Assembly: GCA_002430405.1 (NCBI GenBank)
Contig: DJBM01000097.1
Span: 1 to 10,241 of the forward strand
DNA length: 10,241 nucleotides
DNA from: Actinobacteria bacterium UBA5976
GTDB lineage: Bacteria; Actinomycetota; Actinomycetes; S36-B12; UBA5976
Direction of reading: 5' to 3'
The number at the start of each line of letters is the position of its first letter. The first letter of the stretch is position 1. This document shows positions 1 through 6,940 of the stretch, one piece after another. The position numbers were made by a program, and so were the translations under genes. The notes below the pieces were generated by a model. The model ran no database searches and had not been told where the DNA came from. It saw only the letters and a list, made by a program, of their open reading frames with translations.

Positions 1-153
1 CATGAATTTATTGATTTAGTTGCCGAAAAACTTGGGGTCTCCCGGCAATTAACTTTGCCAACTAATGTTGCTGCCCAAAATGTAATTCCGAATAATGTTA
101 TTCCGCTTAACCGCCGCGCAGTATCAACTCCCGCAGTGTCTAATCCCAAGTAA
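1..153 (+). CDS. C-terminal fragment of an unidentified protein
   Basis: An open frame runs from the first base to a TAA at 151-153 and encodes the last 50 residues of a protein whose start lies outside the window. The fragment begins HEFIDLVAEKLGVSRQ, probably helical, and then becomes a low-complexity tail rich in Asn, Val, Pro and Ala ending in SNPK, which looks disordered. The stop lies only three bases before the ATG of the DnaE2-like polymerase, so the two genes are probably co-transcribed and translationally coupled. In many actinobacteria dnaE2 travels with imuA'/imuB-type genes. I cannot match this tail to either family, and it lacks the conserved end I would expect of ImuB. No function is assigned. 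Confidence 0.7.
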   Translation, partial: HEFIDLVAEKLGVSRQLTLPTNVAAQNVIPNNVIPLNRRAVSTPAVSNPK

Positions 154-156
154 GTT

Positions 157-3100
157 ATGGCGCCAGGATTTGTTCACCTTCATGTGGCATCAGCATTATC
201 GATGCGTTATGGCACAACCACGCCACAAGACTTAGTGAATCGCGCCAGCGAATATGGGCAAAGTGCACTGGCATTAACAGATCGAGATACCGTAGCGGGC
301 GCAGTTAGTTTTATTCACGCGTGCGCCAGCGCGCAGATCTCCCCAATTCTTGGCGTAGATATTGCACTCGAAACCCCACAACCTTATTTACCTACTCCAG
401 CTCACGGTGGCAAGTGGGTTAAGCCGGAACGACCGCGCCTAACTTTATTAGCTCACGATAAACAAAGTTGGGCTGGATTGTGCGCAATCATCTCCAGAGC
501 TCATCTTGATTCGCGGGAAGATCCAGAAATTAATAGACAAGAATTATTGCAACTAGCTGGCGAACATGGACTGGTTGCTTTACTGGGTCCACGCTCTGAC
601 ATTGGCTACAACATCCTTAATCGCAGACCTGATCGAGCCCTCGATCATTTGCGAACTTGGCAAGACCACGGTGTTCGTACTTATTTAGAAATAGCTACCC
701 ACTGCCAAAGTCCAGATGTCGATAATTTGTCCGATACTTTTGCAGCCCGAATGTTGCAGTGGGCTATCGTGCATAAAGTTCCTGCAGTGTTAACGAACAT
801 GGTGCGGTATCTCGAACAGCAGGATTCCCGTATTGCTGATGTGCTTGATGCTTCGCGTCGACAACTGGCGTTATCTGCAAAGACAAACAGTGGTCCAACA
901 AATCAAGCATTTCTTGCAACCACAGCACACATGTGCGCTATCGCACAACGAATTTCAGGCATGGTTGGCGATCAACGCGACATCAGCAGGATACTTCTGA
1001 GTCAAACTGTGGAGCTGGGTCTGAAGTGCGTAATTGATCCAAAAGCCGACTTAGGAATGAATCAGGTTTATGTACCTGAGTTAGCAAAGTTGTTACCGGG
1101 TGAATCGCGCAGCGCTGATGCCATATTGCAGGAACGTTGCGAGATCGGATTTACTAACTACCTAACTGATAACGCAGTTACGCGAACTGATGATCAACGC
1201 AGCAGCAGAGCGCGCCTAGATTCTGAGTTAGCGATCATTGCTCAAATGGGTTTAGCTGGTTACGTCCTTACTGTGGCGCAAGTCGTTGACATGATTCGCC
1301 AAATGAAAGTAAGAGTTGCAGCTCGTGGTTCTGGAGCCGGAAGTTTCATTAATCATTTATTGGGAATTTCTGGTGTTGATCCAATCGCGCACAATTTATT
1401 AATGGAACGATTTGTATCCACGCTTCGACCAGGGTTGCCTGACATTGACATCGACGTAGAGTCAGATCGACGGATCGAAATTTATCAAGCAATTTTTGAC
1501 AGATTTGGAGATAAGCGCACAACCTGTGTTTCAATGCGCGAAACATATCGAGTTCGACACGCAATTCGAGATGTCGGAGCAGCGCTGGGCATGCCGCCAA
1601 GTGAAATTAATACTTTTGCTAAATCCTTTCCGCACATCCGGGCGCGACACATCCGAAGTGCCTTGGCAGAATTACCAGAACTGCGTCGAAGTGGCATTGG
1701 CATCAGGGCTGCGCGTGGGGATCTCGATCAGTTTTTAGATTTAGTTGAAGGTTTAGACGGCTTACCTAGACACACTTCATTGCATCCATGCGGCATAGTG
1801 CTTTCTGATTTGTCGTTACTAGAACGCACACCAGTGCAACCAAGTGCCCAAGAGTTCCCAATGTCCCAATTTGATAAAGATGATGTTGAGCACATGGGAT
1901 TACTCAAACTAGATGTGCTTGGCGTTCGAATGCAATCTGCTCTGGCTTATGCCATTAAACAAGTACATAAAGTACAGGGTCCAAGTGCACATGGAACAGA
2001 TCACACTGGGTTTATTAATCTAGAAACAGTGCCTCGTGATGACGCAAAAACTTTTGAACTAATTCAAAGCACTAAAACTCTGGGCTGTTTTCAAATTGAG
2101 TCACCAGGGCAGCGCGAACTAATTGGAAAGTTCGCACCAGTTTCTTTCGGCGATTTAATTACTGACATTTCGTTATTTCGTCCTGGCCCAGTAAAAAGTG
2201 ACATGATCACACCATTTCTGCGAGCTCGGCAAGGCTGGGCAATGACTGATTACATACACGAAGACTTAGCGGAAATTTTAGCTGAGACCAGTGGCGTTGT
2301 AGTTTTCCACGAACAAGTTATGCGAATTCTTGCAGTCATGACAGATTGCACTCTTGAGGCTGCTGACTTAATTCGCCGTCGCATGGGCGACTATGAACAA
2401 CTCGATGAAATTCGAGAATGGTTTTATTTAGCCCTTCGCAAAAAGAAGTATGAACTAGTTGTAATTGAACAAGTCTGGGAAGTTTTACGAGCTTTTGCTT
2501 CATTTGGTTTCTGTAAAGCTCACGCTGCTGCTTTCGCTCTACCCACATATCAATCAGCCTGGTTCAAGACACACCACCCAGCAGCATTTATTGCAGGGGT
2601 TCTAACACATGACCCAGGCATGTATCCAAAACGCTTAATTGCTGATGATGCTCGCAGTTGTGGTGTTGAAATTTTAGGACTTGATGTAAATGTCTCAAAT
2701 GATACTTACTTAGTTGAACGCACAGTCGATGATGGTTTGGGAATTCGGATCCCACTCTCAGAAGTTAAAGGCATTAGCCAGCAAGAAGTCAGCGACATCA
2801 TTTCGGCTCAGCCTTACCGGTCGCTAGCTGACTTTGTTTATCGCGCTAGGGCATCTAGGCCAATTATTGAACGCATCGTATTAGCTGGCGGCTTTGATGC
2901 ACTACATGGCCAACTAGTTTCGCGGCGAGATTTACTATTTCATGTTGCAGATTTAAGTACTCAATTCAAACTAAAGAGGACTGTTCGAGAAACAGTTACA
3001 GCTCAAATCACACTGGGTATGGGGGATATCGAATGGATTCCAGAACCAACTGGTTTGCCAGCACTATCGCTAGCAGATCGAGTCAGACATGAAATTGAAG

Positions 3101-3657
3101 TACTTGGACTTGATGTCAGCGCTCACATCATGAGTTTTTATCGCGAAATGTTAGTTCAACTAAATGTTGTGCCAGCAGGCCACTTACTTCAAGTGCGCTC
3201 GCAATCCAATGTCTTAATTGCTGGGGTTAAGGTTGCGACTCAGACGCCACCGATTCGCTCTGGCAAGCGCGTGGCATTCGTTACTTTGGAGGATTCAACT
3301 GGACCGGTTGACACTACGTTTTTTGAGGAAGCGCAAGATCAATATGCACCCACGTTGTTTCATTCTTGGCTACTTTTAGTTAGTGGCACAGTTCGTCGAA
3401 CTGGACCGCGTGGGGTATCTATTCTGGCTAATGGGTGCTGGGAATTATCGCAGGTTTATCAGCACTGGAAATTTGGAGGTGTGCGCGCAGTGCAAGAATT
3501 AATCGGCGTAGCGCCAAAAGTCCAATTAGATCCAGTTACACCAACTCAAGTTTGGGAACATGCCAGTGGCTTTAGATCCTCGCCATATGCAGATGTGCGA
3601 CCTGCTGGTAATGACATAGCTAGATCAATGCGATCAGCGGCAAAGTTGGCACCATGA
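157..3657 (+). CDS. dnaE2: Error-prone DNA polymerase III alpha subunit, DnaE2-like
   Basis: This 1166-residue C-family DNA polymerase most resembles the second, damage-tolerance DnaE of actinobacteria. The N-terminal PHP domain starts at FVHLH (His7, His9) with the motif ALALTDRDTVAG at about 37-48. The polymerase core shows ARGSGAGSF at 389-397, PDIDID at 428-433 with catalytic Asp residues, and KLDVLG with the third Asp at 586. A helix-hairpin-helix region follows at about 870-920 and an OB-fold at about 1013-1100. Several metal-ligand positions of an active PHP proofreading site are changed, so the domain is probably not an exonuclease, which fits an error-prone enzyme. It is expected to extend DNA past lesions on the clamp. 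The ATG at 157 puts the PHP motif at the usual distance and follows the upstream stop by three bases. The 3' end overlaps dinB by four bases. Membership of the DnaE family is near certain; DnaE2 rather than DnaE1 rests on the divergent PHP motifs and on the dinB neighbour. Confidence 0.9.
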   Translation: MAPGFVHLHVASALSMRYGTTTPQDLVNRASEYGQSALALTDRDTVAGAVSFIHACASAQISPILGVDIALETPQPYLPTPAHGGKWVKPERPRLTLLAHDKQSWAGLCAIISRAHLDSREDPEINRQELLQLAGEHGLVALLGPRSDIGYNILNRRPDRALDHLRTWQDHGVRTYLEIATHCQSPDVDNLSDTFAARMLQWAIVHKVPAVLTNMVRYLEQQDSRIADVLDASRRQLALSAKTNSGPTNQAFLATTAHMCAIAQRISGMVGDQRDISRILLSQTVELGLKCVIDPKADLGMNQVYVPELAKLLPGESRSADAILQERCEIGFTNYLTDNAVTRTDDQRSSRARLDSELAIIAQMGLAGYVLTVAQVVDMIRQMKVRVAARGSGAGSFINHLLGISGVDPIAHNLLMERFVSTLRPGLPDIDIDVESDRRIEIYQAIFDRFGDKRTTCVSMRETYRVRHAIRDVGAALGMPPSEINTFAKSFPHIRARHIRSALAELPELRRSGIGIRAARGDLDQFLDLVEGLDGLPRHTSLHPCGIVLSDLSLLERTPVQPSAQEFPMSQFDKDDVEHMGLLKLDVLGVRMQSALAYAIKQVHKVQGPSAHGTDHTGFINLETVPRDDAKTFELIQSTKTLGCFQIESPGQRELIGKFAPVSFGDLITDISLFRPGPVKSDMITPFLRARQGWAMTDYIHEDLAEILAETSGVVVFHEQVMRILAVMTDCTLEAADLIRRRMGDYEQLDEIREWFYLALRKKKYELVVIEQVWEVLRAFASFGFCKAHAAAFALPTYQSAWFKTHHPAAFIAGVLTHDPGMYPKRLIADDARSCGVEILGLDVNVSNDTYLVERTVDDGLGIRIPLSEVKGISQQEVSDIISAQPYRSLADFVYRARASRPIIERIVLAGGFDALHGQLVSRRDLLFHVADLSTQFKLKRTVRETVTAQITLGMGDIEWIPEPTGLPALSLADRVRHEIEVLGLDVSAHIMSFYREMLVQLNVVPAGHLLQVRSQSNVLIAGVKVATQTPPIRSGKRVAFVTLEDSTGPVDTTFFEEAQDQYAPTLFHSWLLLVSGTVRRTGPRGVSILANGCWELSQVYQHWKFGGVRAVQELIGVAPKVQLDPVTPTQVWEHASGFRSSPYADVRPAGNDIARSMRSAAKLAP

Positions 3658-4880
3658 GTCGATCCCAATTAAATCGCGGAGGCTCAGCGCGCACACCAAA
3701 AGGTGATGACGCAAACTGCAACATTTTGCATATAGATATGGATGCATTCTTTGCCTCTGTTGAAGTGCGCGAAAATCCAAAACTTATTGGCAAACAAGTA
3801 ATAGTTGGTTACGACGGAAATCGCGGCGTCGTACTCTCTGCTACTTATGAAGCTCGAAAATTAGGCGTGCATTCAGCTATGCCAATGTCGCGCGCACTTC
3901 GCTTAGCGCCGCACGCAATAGTTATTGAACCAGATCATTCCAAGTATTCCGAAGTCTCGGAAAACGTGATGGCGATTTTTGAATCCATAACTCCGCTGGT
4001 CCAACCACTTTCCGTTGATGAGGCTTTTTTAGATATTTCAGGCGCCCAGAAGTTATTAGGATCACCAACTCAAATTGGTGAGATTATTCGCGCCCGCGTA
4101 AGTGATGAGCAGGGAATAACTTGTTCCGTTGGAGTAGCGTCAACAATGTTCATTGCAAAACTTGCAACTAACTTTGCTAAGCCAGATGGCTTACACGTAG
4201 TTTCAGCTGACAAAGTAATTGAGTTCTTGCACCCGCTACCAATTGGCGCGCTTTGGGGAGTTGGTGAGAAAACAGCTGAACAACTTTCTCGACTTGGGCT
4301 GGTCACGGTAGCCGATATCGCAAATACTCCAGTAAAAACTCTAACTCGCGTAATTGGTCAAGGCGCTGCTGAGCATCTTTACGAGTTGGCTTGGGCCCGT
4401 GACCCACGCAAAGTAACACCAAATCAAGCCGAGAAAAGTATCGGTGCGGAGCGCACTTTCGATTCTGATATTGATGATCCAGAGTTATTGCTAGCTCAGT
4501 TCTTAGATTTGAGCAACAAAGTGGCAAAACGTCTGCGAGATGCGAATTATTTTTCTCGCACCATCACAATCAAGGTTAGATTTTCTGATTTCACATCAGT
4601 AACCCGCAGCAAGTCGCTGGTTTCCGCAACCGACCTGGCAACCGATATTTATGCAACGAGTAAAAACTTGTTCACAGCCATGAATTTGCAGCGAGCTCGG
4701 ATTCGCCTTGTTGGAGTGCGAGCCACCGGACTAATTCCGACGAGTGAATCAGCCATCCAACTGGAATTATCAGATCGAGATGCTGGCTGGCGCGAGGCGG
4801 AGGCAGCAATGGATCAAGTCACGCAAAAATTTGGAAGTTCTGCCGTTAAACCAGCCAGATTAATTGAAACTGACAATTAG
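3654..4880 (+). CDS. dinB: DNA polymerase IV (Y-family translesion polymerase)
   Basis: This 408-residue DinB/Pol IV enzyme is a low-fidelity polymerase that copies past minor-groove and other lesions. The palm motif ILHIDMDAFFASVE carries Asp28 and the steric-gate Phe33. The second acidic motif SVDEAF supplies Asp122 and Glu123, so all three catalytic carboxylates are present. CSVGVA and a helix-hairpin-helix segment (LWGVGEKTAEQLSRLG) follow, then the little-finger domain from about 262. QLELS at 369-373 sits where DinB proteins carry a beta-clamp binding motif, but it is a weak match. About 20 residues precede the palm motif that are absent from E. coli DinB. The ATG lies inside the dnaE2 stop (ATGA), with no good ribosome binding site of its own, so translation is probably coupled. 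The arrangement puts two translesion enzymes under common control. Confidence 0.96.
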   Translation: MSRSQLNRGGSARTPKGDDANCNILHIDMDAFFASVEVRENPKLIGKQVIVGYDGNRGVVLSATYEARKLGVHSAMPMSRALRLAPHAIVIEPDHSKYSEVSENVMAIFESITPLVQPLSVDEAFLDISGAQKLLGSPTQIGEIIRARVSDEQGITCSVGVASTMFIAKLATNFAKPDGLHVVSADKVIEFLHPLPIGALWGVGEKTAEQLSRLGLVTVADIANTPVKTLTRVIGQGAAEHLYELAWARDPRKVTPNQAEKSIGAERTFDSDIDDPELLLAQFLDLSNKVAKRLRDANYFSRTITIKVRFSDFTSVTRSKSLVSATDLATDIYATSKNLFTAMNLQRARIRLVGVRATGLIPTSESAIQLELSDRDAGWREAEAAMDQVTQKFGSSAVKPARLIETDN

Positions 4881-4885
4881 GTGAT

Positions 4886-4931
4886 TTTGGGAACAAATTC
4901 CCCAAATTAGTGGCTAAATCACTGGATTTAG
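4886..4931 (+). terminator. Two weak stem-loops after dinB (possible terminator)
   Basis: Just past the dinB stop, TTTGGGAA (4886-4893) can pair with TTCCCCAAA (4898-4906) around a CAAA loop, with one bulged C. A second hairpin is exact: CTAAATC (4914-4920), loop ACTG, GATTTAG (4925-4931), followed by only a three-base T run. They lie at the boundary between the polymerase pair and the DUF3040 gene, so termination is plausible. The poor T tracts make an efficient intrinsic terminator doubtful. Confidence 0.35.
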
Positions 4932-4964
4932 TTTCCGGATTCCCGATTCAGACGTAGGCTTAGT

Positions 4965-5006
4965 GTAAGTATTTAAGATGTAGGTATTTAGTTAGTCAAG
5001 TAATTA
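4965..5006 (+). repeat. Short direct repeats at 15-base spacing upstream of DUF3040 gene
   Basis: GTAAGTATTTA at 4965-4975 and GTAGGTATTTA at 4980-4990 match at 10 of 11 positions. A looser third copy, GTCAAGTAATTA, starts at 4995, again 15 bases on. A TAAGAT at 4974-4979 could serve as an actinobacterial -10 box (TANNNT), but I see no convincing -35. The stretch is AT-rich, so chance similarity is a real possibility. Confidence 0.3.
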
Positions 5007-5011
5007 GGAGG
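5006..5011 (+). promoter_or_regulatory. Strong ribosome binding site of the DUF3040 gene
   Basis: AGGAGG is a perfect core Shine-Dalgarno sequence five bases before the ATG at 5017. It is the strongest such site in the window and fixes the start of the DUF3040 gene. It suggests higher expression than that of the coupled genes upstream. Confidence 0.85.
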
Positions 5012-5016
5012 CGAAC

Positions 5017-5385
5017 ATGGCACTCTCAGATCACGAGCAAGCACTTCTTGAGCAGATGGAACGTGCGCTTGCTAGTGAAGATCCCAAATTTGCCTCCGCC
5101 CTTCGCGTCCCAATGGTTAGTCGAGCTGCCCCAAGAAGTATTGGGGTAGCAGTATTAGGCGTCGTAACAGGCATCGGAATTTTAATTGCTGCAGTCACTT
5201 TGGCAATACCAGCCCTTGGAGTCCTAGGGTTTTTGGCTATTGTCGCTGGTTTTTACTTTGCGCAACTTGGAACTAAAGCCGCAGCCGGCGCGAAAGATCC
5301 GACATCATCAACTAAACCAGCTCCTAGTGGTGGGTTCATGCAAGGTCTAGAAGATCGCTGGGATCGTCGCCAAGACAACGGCTAA
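5017..5385 (+). CDS. DUF3040 family membrane protein
   Basis: This 122-residue protein opens with ALSDHEQALLEQMERAL and EDPKF (21-25), the hallmark N-terminus of the actinobacterial DUF3040 family. Two hydrophobic segments at about 41-60 and 63-83 are separated by a very short turn, giving a hairpin in the cytoplasmic membrane. The C-terminal tail (about 85-122) is polar, with Ser/Pro/Gly stretches and a charged end. The family has no established biochemical function that I know of. In many actinobacteria it lies between dinB and mraZ, as here, so the position is conserved rather than unusual. The start is fixed by the AGGAGG site. Confidence 0.93.
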   Translation: MALSDHEQALLEQMERALASEDPKFASALRVPMVSRAAPRSIGVAVLGVVTGIGILIAAVTLAIPALGVLGFLAIVAGFYFAQLGTKAAAGAKDPTSSTKPAPSGGFMQGLEDRWDRRQDNG

Positions 5386-5393
5386 TTAGACGA

Positions 5394-5411
5394 GCCTGAC
5401 TTAAGTAAGGC
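5394..5411. promoter_or_regulatory. Imperfect 18-base dyad upstream of the MaoC-like gene
   Basis: GCCTGACTTAAGTAAGGC is an inverted repeat with a single mismatched pair (G5398 against A5407), centred on ACTTAAGT. It occupies half of the 37-base gap between the DUF3040 stop and the MaoC-like ATG. It could be an operator for a dimeric regulator, or the stem of a weak terminator followed by ATTATTTAT. Nothing in the window identifies a binding protein. Confidence 0.35.
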
Positions 5412-5422
5412 ATTATTTATCC

Positions 5423-5944
5423 ATGACGATTCACAAAGCTGAAATTGGAAATTTTGCCGAAGACTATATTGTTGGAGATGTATACCAGCACGCACTTGGT
5501 CGCACCATTACGGAAGCTGACTCAACCTGGTTCACATTATTAACGGTAAACACCAATCAAAACCATTTCAATGAGCACTATGCAAAAATGAATCCCATCG
5601 CTGAAGGCCGCATCATTGTAAATTCTGGCCTCACCGTTGCCTTGGTACTTGGTATGTCAGTACTTGATATGAGTCAGCATGCCGTTGCAAACCTGGGCTG
5701 GACTGACATCAAATTAAAATCCCCAGTTTATGTAAATGACACTTTGTACGCCGAAAGTAAAGTATTGGAAATGCGAATGTCATCCTCGCGTCCAGATTTT
5801 GGAATTCTGACCATGCGAACCCGTGGAATTAACCAAGATGGCACCGAGGTCTTGTCTTGGGTTCGCTCAGTAATGATTCCAACTAGAGCTTCAGGAATTG
5901 GCCAGGATTATTTCCCAGCAGCAAATACTGGTCCGATCGAATAA
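5423..5944 (+). CDS. MaoC-like hotdog-fold (de)hydratase family protein
   Basis: The 173-residue product has the single-hotdog layout of MaoC/(R)-specific enoyl-CoA hydratase relatives. GRTITEADSTWFTLLT (26-41) leads into NTNQNH at 43-48, which aligns with the hydratase-2 signature DxNPLH. His48 is kept, but the catalytic Asp is Asn43. AEGRIIVNSGLTVAL (60-74) corresponds to the segment after the active site, and VYVNDTLYAESKVLE (102-116) is the typical central strand pair. Some MaoC relatives acting on branched acyl-CoAs such as mesaconyl-CoA have, as I recall, a similar NT(N/Q) motif, so activity cannot be excluded. The substrate is unknown. The ribosome binding site is weak (AAGG at 5407-5410, 12 bases before ATG). 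No other acyl-CoA genes are nearby, so the context gives no pathway. Confidence 0.85.
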   Translation: MTIHKAEIGNFAEDYIVGDVYQHALGRTITEADSTWFTLLTVNTNQNHFNEHYAKMNPIAEGRIIVNSGLTVALVLGMSVLDMSQHAVANLGWTDIKLKSPVYVNDTLYAESKVLEMRMSSSRPDFGILTMRTRGINQDGTEVLSWVRSVMIPTRASGIGQDYFPAANTGPIE

Positions 5945-5947
5945 GGT

Positions 5948-6760
5948 TTGCGTAGGTTTTTTGGGTTTGTAGTAACCGCGGGCGCACTAGCACTTGCTGG
6001 GCTAGTTGGATATTCCGCTGTAACTTCGTGGTTGTATCCAGAACCATTAACTATTGAAACAGTTGATGGCCGGCCATTAATCAAGGCCACCCAACCGGAA
6101 CTAATTCCATTTTCGCAGCTCATTGATAACAGTGGGTATGACGTTAGCTATCCACAGTGCAAAGATAAATTGCCAAATAAATTCGTTGGGTTTGTAATTG
6201 TTGGTTTAAATGGTGGCAAGCCATTTTCAGAAAACAACTGCTTCGCAAAGCAATGGAAGTGGGCTTTAACTTACGACGCAGTTGCGGTTTATATAAATAC
6301 TGCAGATCCTGGAAAAGAATCACCTGTTCGTTACGGCAAAAAGATTGCAAACGATACCTTGGAGCGATTAAGTAAGTACGAAATCAAAGCCGGTACGCCA
6401 ATTTGGTTAGATGTTGAAACTTACAACACTTGGACAAGTCCAGATCGTGCGGTTCAGGCATTAACTGAAATTGCGATTACCTTAACTTCGGCTGGGTACC
6501 CTGTTGGAATTTATGCCCCGCCAGCCCACTGGTTTGAAATAACCGGCAATGCAAATGTTGGGATGCCAACTTGGCTGGCACTTGGTCCTTATTCGGATGT
6601 CGCATCTGGGGTGGCAGATTCAAAAGCTGCCTGCCTGCGAGGCTCATTCGGTGGAAAAACCCCGGATATAGTGCAATTTGTTGCGACCGTGGACGGCGTT
6701 ACATTAGATCGAAACATAATGTGCGGCGATCCGACGGGGCTTGTAGCCCCCACTAAATAA
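5948..6760 (+). CDS. Exported GH25-like glycoside hydrolase
   Basis: The 270-residue product starts at TTG. RRFFGFV plus a hydrophobic run at about 5-24 forms a signal peptide or membrane anchor, placing the rest outside the membrane. The outer domain resembles GH25 lysozyme-type TIM barrels and related actinobacterial GH-like domains: GYDVSYPQC (63-71) near the first strand, WLDVET (153-158) matching the DxE catalytic motif, YPVGIYA (184-190), and a terminal LDRN (253-256). Cys71, Cys98, Cys229 and Cys259 could form two disulfides, as expected for an exported protein. A role in peptidoglycan cleavage is inferred from the fold and from the adjacent cell-wall cluster. No upstream in-frame start is possible, because the MaoC TAA lies in the same frame one codon before. 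The AAGG at 5943-5946 is too close to serve well, so the gene may depend on reinitiation after the MaoC stop. Confidence 0.8.
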   Translation: MRRFFGFVVTAGALALAGLVGYSAVTSWLYPEPLTIETVDGRPLIKATQPELIPFSQLIDNSGYDVSYPQCKDKLPNKFVGFVIVGLNGGKPFSENNCFAKQWKWALTYDAVAVYINTADPGKESPVRYGKKIANDTLERLSKYEIKAGTPIWLDVETYNTWTSPDRAVQALTEIAITLTSAGYPVGIYAPPAHWFEITGNANVGMPTWLALGPYSDVASGVADSKAACLRGSFGGKTPDIVQFVATVDGVTLDRNIMCGDPTGLVAPTK

Positions 6761-6765
6761 CTTTT
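6736..6765 (+). terminator. GC-rich hairpin at the end of the GH25-like gene (possible terminator)
   Basis: GGGGCT (6736-6741) and AGCCCC (6745-6750) form a perfect six-pair stem with a three-base loop. The stem lies within the last codons of the gene. The nearest T run (TTTT, 6762-6765) begins 11 bases after the stem, which is far for a classical intrinsic terminator. Its location before the independent mraZ promoter makes termination plausible but unproven. Confidence 0.4.
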
Positions 6766-6857
6766 CTATTAAATCCGCCCCATTTTACTCCACCCTTGAT
6801 TTGTTGGGTTAATTCTCTGTTTTCGTTAAAGGTGTGACTCCAGTGCATAAATTTAGG

Positions 6858-6885
6858 TTGACAGTGGAGGAAAAGGGAGTAATCT
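6858..6885 (+). promoter_or_regulatory. Promoter of mraZ (dcw cluster)
   Basis: A perfect -35 hexamer TTGACA (6858-6863) is followed after 16 bases by TAATCT (6880-6885), which fits the actinobacterial -10 pattern TANNNT. Initiation is predicted near 6892, leaving a leader of about 50 bases before mraZ. This is the best housekeeping-type promoter seen in the window and probably drives the division genes through ftsI. Confidence 0.75.
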
Positions 6886-6889
6886 GGGA
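6865..6889 (+). promoter_or_regulatory. MraZ operator (three 10-base-spaced repeats)
   Basis: TGGAG (6865-6869), GGGAG (6875-6879) and TGGGA (6885-6889) occur at an exact 10-base period, separated by GAAAA and TAATC. MraZ of E. coli binds TGGGN repeats separated by five bases upstream of its own gene. The array here fills the -35/-10 spacer and overlaps the -10 box, so a bound MraZ ring should block RNA polymerase. Two of the three units deviate from TGGGN, so the call rests on spacing and position as well as sequence. Confidence 0.75.
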
Positions 6890-6940
6890 CAACGCGGTGA
6901 CCCGGGGAAGGGTTGCTATTGCTTAAGGCGGGTGGCAACA

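Noticed and set aside
4891..4902. GAAC followed by TTCC after dinB as a LexA-type SOS box
   Set aside because: The actinobacterial box needs GAAC-N4-GTTC; this sequence lacks the second half-site and is better explained by the stem-loop.
6571..6756. 61-codon plus-strand frame inside the GH25-like gene
   Set aside because: It is a shifted frame within a longer frame that keeps GH25-like motifs through to LDRN, so it does not indicate a frameshift or a separate gene.
6932..6940. Upstream GTG as the mraZ start
   Set aside because: It would add only three residues before the conserved MFLGTHTP start and leaves just three bases after the AAGG; the GTG at 6941 fits the family and spacing better. 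It cannot be fully excluded.
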